From: Anaerolineales bacterium
GTDB lineage: Bacteria; Chloroflexota; Anaerolineae; Anaerolineales; DRMV01
Length of the DNA: 20,957 nt
Direction: 5' to 3'
Assembly: GCA_015484985.1 (NCBI GenBank)
Contig: WFUL01000106.1
Coordinates: 1 to 20,957, forward strand
The notes beneath the pieces were generated by a model, which was given only the letters and a program-made list of their open reading frames with translations, was not told the DNA's origin and searched no databases. Shown here in pieces: positions 15,804 through 20,957 of this stretch (the first letter of the stretch is position 1; each line of letters begins with the position of its first letter). A program made the translations under genes and the position numbers.

Positions 15804-16529
15804 ATGACCTTACCTGAAGCACCGAGTCCCTCATCTACGCAACCGCCAGCGCCTGCCCCTCGGGGTCGCTCGGGCTGGCAGGCCTGGCTTTCTCTCATCC
15901 TGGGCGGCCTGGCCGTTGTCCTCATGGTCGTGGGTATCGTGCTGCTTCTGACCCTGGCGAATCAGCGGGGAGGGCTGTTGGCCCTTTTCGCCTCACCCAC
16001 ACCCACACCAACCGCCACGGCCACCTCCACTCCCACACCCACCATCACACCAACAGCGACAACAACCCCAACCATCACATCCACGCCCACGTGGACACCA
16101 ACACCCACACCAGACAAACCGTTCCCCTACGAAGTCCAGCCTGGTGATACTTTATTCGACATCGCGGAGAAATTCGGTGTTGACCTTATCACTCTAATGC
16201 TGCTCAACGGACTCAACAACGACACCGTTCTCACACCAGGCCAGGAAATCTTGATTCCATTGCCGAACATGGAACCGCCTACCCCGACACCCCTGCCGAC
16301 CAATTTGCGACCAGGGACCCTTATCGAGTACTTTGTGTTGCCGGGAGATACACTACAAACCATCGCACAACGCTTCAACACCACCGTGGAAGCCATCCTC
16401 GAGGCCAATGAAATGAACATTGACGATATTTTGTATGTAGGCGACATTATCCTGGTACCGATAAATCTGGTCACACCAGCACCTACTCCAACGACGGCAA
16501 CAACAGCCACACCTACACCTACACCATAG
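15804..16529 (+). CDS. Membrane-anchored protein with two LysM domains
   Basis: A 241-residue envelope protein. A Pro-rich cytoplasmic start (1-25) leads to one membrane helix (about 26-51), then a Thr/Pro repeat linker (64-104), LysM domain 1 (about 108-153, VQPGDTLFDIAEKFG), a Pro-rich spacer, LysM domain 2 (about 175-220, VLPGDTLQTIAQRFN), and a second Thr/Pro tail. LysM domains bind the GlcNAc backbone of peptidoglycan or related glycans, so the protein probably tethers the membrane to the wall. There is no catalytic domain. The start has AGGAGG about five bases upstream. It is the first gene of a close-spaced group with the DUF4388 protein (18-nt gap) and the GTPase. The repeat-coded linkers are typical of Anaerolineae surface proteins. 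Confidence 0.9.
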   Translation: MTLPEAPSPSSTQPPAPAPRGRSGWQAWLSLILGGLAVVLMVVGIVLLLTLANQRGGLLALFASPTPTPTATATSTPTPTITPTATTTPTITSTPTWTPTPTPDKPFPYEVQPGDTLFDIAEKFGVDLITLMLLNGLNNDTVLTPGQEILIPLPNMEPPTPTPLPTNLRPGTLIEYFVLPGDTLQTIAQRFNTTVEAILEANEMNIDDILYVGDIILVPINLVTPAPTPTTATTATPTPTP

Positions 16530-16547
16530 GCAGGACAGACACGCACC

Positions 16548-17366
16548 ATGGCCCTGAAAGGTAATCTGAGAACGTTCTCCATCGTTCAGCTCCTCAATCT
16601 CATCCATCTGGCCCGCAAGTCGGGCCTGTTGCGCATTCAAGGTCCCAAGGGGCAGCAAGCCGAACTTTACTTCCAGCAAGGGAAACTGGCCTATGCCTCT
16701 TTAAGCCATCGTCCCAACAACCTGCTGGACATCCTGTATCAGGCCAAGCGTCTCAGCGGCACTCAATACCGTGCCTTGAAACAACGGGCCGCCCAGTATT
16801 CCGACCGCGAACTGGGCCTGATGCTCGTGAATGCCGGGTATTTCACACCCATCGAGATTCTCAACACCCTCAAAGCCGCCTATCGAGACGTCGTCCGGAC
16901 GCTTTTTACCTGGCGTGAAGGTGAATTCATCTTCGACAGCCATGCACCGCCTCCAAAAGGGAAAATCTTCGTGCGCATGGGTTTGGAGAACCTCATCATC
17001 GAAGGCTCACGACACCTGCGGGAATGGGAACGTCTGGAGGAGGAAATTCCCAGTCTTAAGGTAGCCATGAAGTTCGTCGACCAGCCCCGCACCAACTTGC
17101 AAAACCTCAACCTCAGCCCTGAAGAATGGCGGGTTCTCTCCTACGTGAATCCCCACAATTCTCTGGAGAAAATCGCACGGGCGCTGAAATTGTCCGACAT
17201 GGAAATTCGTCGTATTGTCTACGGCCTTCTCCAAGCTGGTCTGGTAGAACTGGTGCGTCCAGAAAACGAGCCACTACCCGAAATCAAGTTGGCCTTCTCC
17301 GACCGACCGAAAGAAGAACGCCTTTCGCTCCTGAATAAAATCATCGATCGCATTCGCAGACTCTAA
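16548..17366 (+). CDS. DUF4388 (PATAN) domain protein
   Basis: A 272-residue soluble protein. The N-terminal block MALKGNLRTFSIVQLLNLI with SGLLRIQG and AELYFQQGKLAYA is the hallmark of the DUF4388/PATAN domain, known from cyanobacterial PatA and from many bacterial signalling proteins that act with Ras-like GTPases. The middle (about 100-165) resembles a second half of that domain. The C-terminal region (about 190-250, LSPEEWRVLSYVNPHNSLEKIARALKL by sense, with LLQAGLVEL) looks like a winged-helix fold of the kind seen at the end of such proteins. It has no signal peptide and no catalytic motif. Placement between the LysM protein and the GTPase, with gaps of 18 and 19 nt, suggests it is the GTPase's partner or regulator. 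DNA binding by the winged helix is possible but unproven. Confidence 0.85.
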   Translation: MALKGNLRTFSIVQLLNLIHLARKSGLLRIQGPKGQQAELYFQQGKLAYASLSHRPNNLLDILYQAKRLSGTQYRALKQRAAQYSDRELGLMLVNAGYFTPIEILNTLKAAYRDVVRTLFTWREGEFIFDSHAPPPKGKIFVRMGLENLIIEGSRHLREWERLEEEIPSLKVAMKFVDQPRTNLQNLNLSPEEWRVLSYVNPHNSLEKIARALKLSDMEIRRIVYGLLQAGLVELVRPENEPLPEIKLAFSDRPKEERLSLLNKIIDRIRRL

Positions 17367-17385
17367 TGGCTGAGGGAAGACGCCC

Positions 17386-17952
17386 ATGCAGACGGTAAAA
17401 ATCGTGGTGACCGGCCCCTTCAATGCAGGGAAAACCCAATTCATTCGCACCGTAAGCGAAATCGATGTGGTATCGACGGAGCGCAAACTCACCGCCGACA
17501 CCGAACGGCAAGTCAAAGAAAGCACCACCGTGGCCATGGACTTTGGGCGTATCACCATTGACGAAAACTTGGTACTGTATCTCTTCGGCACCCCAGGCCA
17601 ACGGCGATTCGATTTCATGTGGGAGATTCTTTCCGAGGGGATGCTGGGCTTCATCGTTATGGTGGACAGTACCCGGCCCGAAACCTTCCATGAGGCTCGA
17701 AGCATCCTGGAAGCCTTCAAGTCTTTCGCTCCCACGCCTTACGTAGTCGCAGCCAACAAACAAGACCTAGAGGACGCCTGGGATGTCGAGGACTTGAGAA
17801 TCGCCCTGCGCCTGGGCCCCAACGTCAAAGTAGTCCCCTGCATTGCCACAGATAAAGAATCGGTCAAACGGGTTTTACTGGAATTGTTGTACAGTATTAT
17901 TGAGTATCTGGACGAAATGGAAAGCACGGAACAACAACAGTCCCGGCGATAG
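17386..17952 (+). CDS. Small Ras-like GTPase of the COG2229 type
   Basis: A 188-residue cytoplasmic GTPase. The P-loop is GPFNAGKT (10-17), the switch-I threonine is probably Thr47 or Thr48 (ESTTVAMDFG), the G3 motif is FGTPGQ (67-72), G4 is NKQD (124-127) and a degenerate G5 lies near 152-156. The LYLFGTPGQRRFDFMWE block is the signature of bacterial GTPases related to CvnD of actinomycete conservons. The usual G3 Asp is replaced by Gly68, a trait of this family, while the catalytic-loop Gln72 remains. Such proteins usually work with Roadblock/MglB or PATAN-domain partners; here the DUF4388 gene is 19 nt upstream and no Roadblock gene is in the window. The start has GAGGGAAG about eight bases upstream. 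Confidence 0.9.
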   Translation: MQTVKIVVTGPFNAGKTQFIRTVSEIDVVSTERKLTADTERQVKESTTVAMDFGRITIDENLVLYLFGTPGQRRFDFMWEILSEGMLGFIVMVDSTRPETFHEARSILEAFKSFAPTPYVVAANKQDLEDAWDVEDLRIALRLGPNVKVVPCIATDKESVKRVLLELLYSIIEYLDEMESTEQQQSRR

Positions 17953-18006
17953 CCGGAATTCAGTACCAGGCGCAGTGGTTCTAAAACCTGCATTCGGGGA
18001 GCATCG

Positions 18007-18804
18007 GTGCCTTCACTCGTTACAGAATACGGCATCCTGCACTACGAGGTCTTTGGCAGGGGAAAACCTCTCATCCTGCTCCATGGTTGGCTGGAATCCT
18101 GGGGCATCTGGGAATCCACCATGGAGTATCTGGGGGAATACTTCCGCACCTACGCCCTAGACTTCTGGGGATTTGGCGAGTCCGACCTTTACGAAGGAAC
18201 GTACCAGGTCAAAGATTTCGTTCAATTGGTGCGAGACTTCATGTACCGCCTGGGTATCCGGCGGGCCCCTCTGGTGGGACACAGTATGGGAGGGACGGTG
18301 GCTCTGACCATGGCCGCCCAACAACCGGAACGGGTGGAGAAAGTGGTGGTCATTGGCAGCCCTTTGGTGGGAGATTCCCTGGCCTGGTTTCTGAAACTCA
18401 TGGGAACGTCCATGGGGTTGTGGATCGTTCAATATACCCCCTGGCTCATCAAACTCTTTGTGCGCGTCTTTGGCCCCTGGATTACCCCTGATCCCAGCTG
18501 GCCGGAACGGGTCCTGCAAGATTTCTCCCAAACTTCGGTGCTGGCCTTCTTTCAAAGCATTGCTTCTCTCAAGGTCGTAGATTTACGACCCCTGTTACCC
18601 GATATTCGCCAACCTGTCCTGGGCATCTACGGCGCGCAGGACCTCATCGTGAATCCCAACCAGTGGCTCGTCCTCAAGCAACATATCCTGCACGCCCAGG
18701 TTGAACGCCTCTTCACCGCAGGTCACTTCCCCATGCTGGAGACCCCTCACGCTTTCCACGCCCGCTTGTACCAGTTCCTGGTCAAAAAGGAAGGGAAATT
18801 GTAG
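18007..18804 (+). CDS. Alpha/beta-fold hydrolase
   Basis: A 265-residue alpha/beta hydrolase with the oxyanion block LLHGW (24-28), DFWGFGES (52-59), the nucleophile elbow GHSMGG (91-96, Ser93), Asp212 in YGAQDLIV, and His240 in AGHFPMLE. The triad is complete, so it should be active as an esterase, lipase or similar enzyme; the substrate is unknown. Hydrophobic stretches in the cap (about 126-160) could contact lipid. The start codon is GTG at 18007 with GGGGAG five bases upstream; no ATG fits. It follows the GTPase by 54 nt on the same strand and is probably the last gene of that group. A palindromic element lies immediately after the stop. Confidence 0.88.
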   Translation: MPSLVTEYGILHYEVFGRGKPLILLHGWLESWGIWESTMEYLGEYFRTYALDFWGFGESDLYEGTYQVKDFVQLVRDFMYRLGIRRAPLVGHSMGGTVALTMAAQQPERVEKVVVIGSPLVGDSLAWFLKLMGTSMGLWIVQYTPWLIKLFVRVFGPWITPDPSWPERVLQDFSQTSVLAFFQSIASLKVVDLRPLLPDIRQPVLGIYGAQDLIVNPNQWLVLKQHILHAQVERLFTAGHFPMLETPHAFHARLYQFLVKKEGKL

Positions 18805-18833
18805 CGTGTGGGACGGCTGCGCCGTTCCATCCG
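18805..18833. repeat. Diverged copy of the GGC-TGC-GCC palindrome
   Basis: CGTGTGGGACGGC-TGC-GCCGTTCCATCCG shares the CGTGT flank, the TGC loop, the GGC/GCC core and the CCAT segment with the perfect palindrome at 4077-4115, but with a 2-nt deletion in the left arm and substitutions. The stem is 8 bp with one G-T pair. It starts right after the hydrolase stop and could also assist termination between the convergent genes, though no T-run follows. The rest of the gap to 19042 shows no gene; a 6-bp inverted repeat (19008-19013 with 19020-19025) lies near the end of the lipid kinase gene. Confidence 0.5.
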
Positions 18834-19042
18834 GACTGATACCAATTTCTCCCAAAAGATGAAACAATGAAGAACAAGTGTGGCCCTTGATCTCATGTTC
18901 CCCATCTTTGTGCAGGGGCTTACATGGAGGGGACGTTTGCGCCCTTCTGCATAGGTCTTTTCCAGGCCCAGGGCCTATCCAAACCCGTCTTCCCATATCT
19001 CACATAGTCCTGATCGAGTTCAGGAACGGGAGGGGGTATGCA

Positions 19043-19981
19043 TCAAGTCTCCTTTCCAGCCACCCATAACGCCCGGGGCAACAGGCGTACCTCCAATTCC
19101 CGTGAAGGCTGCTGGAAGTCGGCGAACACCTCACCATCCAGGTGGATGTACAGCGGTCCCTGGGCTCGAATGCGCAACGTTCGAAAGGTACCCATAGTTA
19201 CCCGCCGGTCCGTCACATGGGTCCCACGCATGACTTTGGGAATCAAATAAAGCATCTCCAACCGGGTGACCTGGGGAATGGAAGCGTAGTGGAAGACCCG
19301 GTCATCGGGACGGGCCTCCGGAACCACCAGGAAGGCGCCCCCCTCCCGGGGGCCGTTGCACAGGACCAACATGAGAATCGAGCGTTCCTCTTCCTGGGCA
19401 TCATCCCACACCAGGTGCATGGGCACCGCGTGGTGATGGAACCACAGAGTTTGAAGCACAGCCACCAGATAACGCCAGAAACCCTTCAGGAAACGTAACT
19501 TTCGGGAACGCAGATTCACCACGGCGTCGAAACCAATGCCCAGTGTGTTGTCCCAATACGCCTCGCGACCCACATCATCCCGCACGTAGCCCAGGTCCAC
19601 CTGTTGTGGCTGGCCTATCAGACTGCGACGCAAGGCCGCCCAGGGGTCTGGCGAAAACCCCACGGCATAGGCGAAATCGTTTCCCGCGCCAATGGGTACG
19701 ATGCCCAACACCGGCCGCCGTTCCTCCGGGGCCTCCATCAGGCCGTTGACCACCTCGTGCACGGTACCATCCCCTCCAAAGGCCACCACCCGATGGAAAC
19801 CTTCCAATGCAGCCTGCCTGGCCAAAGTACGGGCATGACCGGGTTTCTGCGTCAACCACCAAGCCCCCTCCTGGACGAAGTCTCGTGCGAAACGCTGTAA
19901 GGGCTCCAGCCACCGTTGCGCCCGTCCGCCGTTGGCGGTGGGGTTGAAAATGAAAGCTACACGCAAGTCTCGTGACATCAT
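19043..19981 (-). CDS. Diacylglycerol kinase-family (YegS/BmrU-like) lipid kinase
   Basis: A 312-residue soluble or membrane-associated lipid kinase. The nucleotide-binding hallmark GGDGTVHEVVNGL starts at 69, after an N-terminal strand FIFNPTANGG (10-19). The second block PIGAGNDFA (96-104) corresponds to 'P.GTGNDFAR', and LDGEVF near the C-terminus is the family's late DGE motif. These enzymes phosphorylate diacylglycerol, phosphatidylglycerol or sphingoid lipids with ATP. The exact lipid cannot be read. Two in-frame ATGs (19981, 19978) stand side by side; GGGAGAG and GCGGGAA lie just upstream. The gene follows the methyltransferase-like gene by 54 nt on the minus strand, so the two are probably co-transcribed. 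It converges on the hydrolase gene. Confidence 0.92.
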   Translation of the reverse strand: MMSRDLRVAFIFNPTANGGRAQRWLEPLQRFARDFVQEGAWWLTQKPGHARTLARQAALEGFHRVVAFGGDGTVHEVVNGLMEAPEERRPVLGIVPIGAGNDFAYAVGFSPDPWAALRRSLIGQPQQVDLGYVRDDVGREAYWDNTLGIGFDAVVNLRSRKLRFLKGFWRYLVAVLQTLWFHHHAVPMHLVWDDAQEEERSILMLVLCNGPREGGAFLVVPEARPDDRVFHYASIPQVTRLEMLYLIPKVMRGTHVTDRRVTMGTFRTLRIRAQGPLYIHLDGEVFADFQQPSRELEVRLLPRALWVAGKET

Positions 19982-20035
19982 TTCCCGCTCTCCCTAAGGA
20001 ATGGATACTCTGTAGACTGCGGTCCTGACCAGGAT

Positions 20036-20797
20036 TCACAACGGCAAGGAGAGCGCTCGATAGCGACGCTCCAAGGCCTTCGCCACCAATGCCAAATCAT
20101 CTCCCTGGCCCACAATCAGAACCAGGTCTCCCGGACGGGTATGGGCTTGTAGGAAGCGTTCCCAAAATCGATGCGGAAACATTTCTCCGGCTCCCCAAGA
20201 AACACCTTCGGTACCCGGTTCATCATAGGCAGGCCACCACACATCGGTGGGCAGTTTTCCCCGAAGGGCCTTGACCTTCCCCACCAAACGAGGCGCCATG
20301 TAGGGAATCCGATCGATGCTTTCCCTGCGGAACAAAGCGCATTGGGGGGACTTCACATAACCAAGGAGCACCTGATGGGTCTCCGGCCATCGTCGAGGGT
20401 GCCGAAAACGTGCTGGATGCACCCACACCAGTTCGTTGTGAAAACTGCGGCGTCCCAACAGGCCATCGGCCACAACCTTCAGGTACGCCGCATCTTGGGG
20501 ATGCGCGCGTATCCACAAACTCCCGACTGGGGACAGGCGCGGCCATACGGCCTCCAGCAAGGACGGCCAGGAGGCCAGCCAGACATCCAGCACTTCCACG
20601 ACCCAGCCTTCCCCCAAGGGAAGAAGCAAAACCCCCGGCGCGGTCCTTTGAGGACGCCGGAGACCTTGCCCACGGCATAAGCGCACCCGACGGTACGGCA
20701 GGGTAACAGGTCGGGGCCAGTGAAGGTAAATCAACACAGCCTGCTCGTCGGGCTGTTCCTGTACCGGATTGGACGATTTCCGTGCGTCATTTCTCAT
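20036..20797 (-). CDS. Degenerate relative of N4/N6 DNA methyltransferases, probable pseudoenzyme
   Basis: A 253-residue protein that follows the layout of beta-class (N6-adenine/N4-cytosine) DNA methyltransferases. The block GSLWIRAHPQDAAYLKVVAD (92-111) with FHNELVW (119-125) corresponds to 'GsiyvH.d...y.k...d..FG...F.nEiiW'. Then HQVLLGYVKS (141-150) matches 'hd.il.Y.Ks', LPTDVW (182-187) matches the usual 'l..dvW', and PHRFWERFLQAHTRPGDLVL (208-227) matches the 'KP..Ll.rii...s.pgd.VlD' block. The catalytic DPPY motif is missing (VLDVWLASW near 69-77 is the nearest position) and the SAM-binding 'DPF.GsGT' reads IVGQGDD (228-234). Methylation is therefore unlikely, though nucleic acid binding may remain. 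An alternative is an unrelated protein with chance likeness. An extended -10 promoter lies 44 bp upstream, and a lipid kinase gene follows. Confidence 0.6.
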   Translation of the reverse strand: MRNDARKSSNPVQEQPDEQAVLIYLHWPRPVTLPYRRVRLCRGQGLRRPQRTAPGVLLLPLGEGWVVEVLDVWLASWPSLLEAVWPRLSPVGSLWIRAHPQDAAYLKVVADGLLGRRSFHNELVWVHPARFRHPRRWPETHQVLLGYVKSPQCALFRRESIDRIPYMAPRLVGKVKALRGKLPTDVWWPAYDEPGTEGVSWGAGEMFPHRFWERFLQAHTRPGDLVLIVGQGDDLALVAKALERRYRALSLPL

Positions 20798-20840
20798 GCA
20801 TCGGGCCTCGGAGGCGGGATACTGTTCCGAGAGTGGACAA

Positions 20841-20849
20841 ATTATACCA
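20841..20849 (-). promoter_or_regulatory. Extended -10 promoter for the methyltransferase-like gene
   Basis: On the minus strand the element reads TGGTATAAT, a perfect extended -10 (hexamer at 20841-20846). It lies 44 bp before the ATG at 20797. It overlaps the TAA stop (20842-20844) of the apparent upstream reading frame. Confidence 0.55.
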
Positions 20850-20957
20850 TATCACCCGCACACTGCCGGAGCACTTCCATCACCCGACGAATCCAATGTT
20901 CCTGTGGGTCCCGGGGCAGGCGATATGTATGGCGCCCCGTCACGATGGGCCTGGGCA
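20842..20957 (-). CDS. C-terminal end of an unidentified protein, cut by the window edge
   Basis: A minus-strand frame is open from the window edge for 37 codons to TAA at 20844-20842. The visible residues include VTGRHTYRLPRDPQEHWIR and an amphipathic stretch RRVMEVLRQ, which look like normal coding sequence. It is on the same strand as the methyltransferase-like gene, 44 bp upstream of it. The piece is too short to name, and the opposite strand is also open here, so the call is tentative. Confidence 0.45.
   Translation of the reverse strand, partial: PRPIVTGRHTYRLPRDPQEHWIRRVMEVLRQCAGDMV

Noticed and set aside
15995..16115. ACC/CCA-rich repeats that could be taken for a tandem DNA repeat or CRISPR
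   Set aside because: They encode the Thr/Pro linker of the LysM protein in frame and lack regular repeat-spacer units.
18878..19069. A 63-codon plus-strand frame between the hydrolase and the lipid kinase
   Set aside because: No ribosome site, atypical composition, and it runs into the 3' end of the minus-strand kinase gene.

Overview
The window looks like chromosomal DNA from a Chloroflexota bacterium, most likely of the Anaerolineae type. This is inferred from gene content and style, because no rRNA or tRNA is present. The clues are Thr-Pro repeat linkers in surface proteins (start of the window and 15995-16115), an LDH-like malate dehydrogenase, a eukaryote-type citrate synthase, a Ras-like GTPase of the COG2229 kind paired with a PATAN/DUF4388 protein, and GC-rich codon use that is very strong in the metabolic genes. 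I see no phage, transposase, CRISPR array or plasmid function.

Layout. 1-896: the C-terminal part of an LCP (LytR-CpsA-Psr) envelope protein, running toward a minus-strand xanthine dehydrogenase-family iron-sulfur/molybdenum fusion enzyme (973-3996), with a shared hairpin between the two stops. 3997-4351: a divergent promoter region with an 18-bp perfect palindrome. 4352-7684: thioredoxin reductase, malate dehydrogenase and citrate synthase, with hairpins after mdh and after citrate synthase. 7819-11133: a 1104-residue membrane sensor histidine kinase with no response regulator beside it. 11436-14418: secG, a membrane-anchored peptide-binding protein and an M42-peptidase-like protein that has lost its metal ligands, apparently one operon from a near-consensus promoter. 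14523-15707: a sarcosine oxidase/DadA-type flavoprotein behind its own promoter. 15804-18804: a two-LysM membrane protein, a DUF4388/PATAN protein, a small GTPase and an alpha/beta hydrolase, closely spaced on one strand. 19043-20797, minus strand: a diacylglycerol kinase-family lipid kinase preceded by a degenerate relative of N4/N6 DNA methyltransferases. Beyond 20842 is the apparent tail of one more minus-strand gene.

How the genes fit together. MDH and citrate synthase supply adjacent TCA-cycle steps. SecG serves protein export, and the genes behind it encode an exported peptide-binding protein and a peptidase-fold protein that probably does not hydrolyse peptides. The LysM/PATAN/GTPase group looks like a small regulatory or envelope-linked module.

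The best leads for something undescribed are two probable pseudoenzymes (M42-like at 13378-14418, methyltransferase-like at 20036-20797), the LysM-PATAN-GTPase-hydrolase cluster, and a palindrome present in two diverged copies (4077-4115 and 18805-18833). All functional statements rest on reading motifs by eye; no database search was possible.
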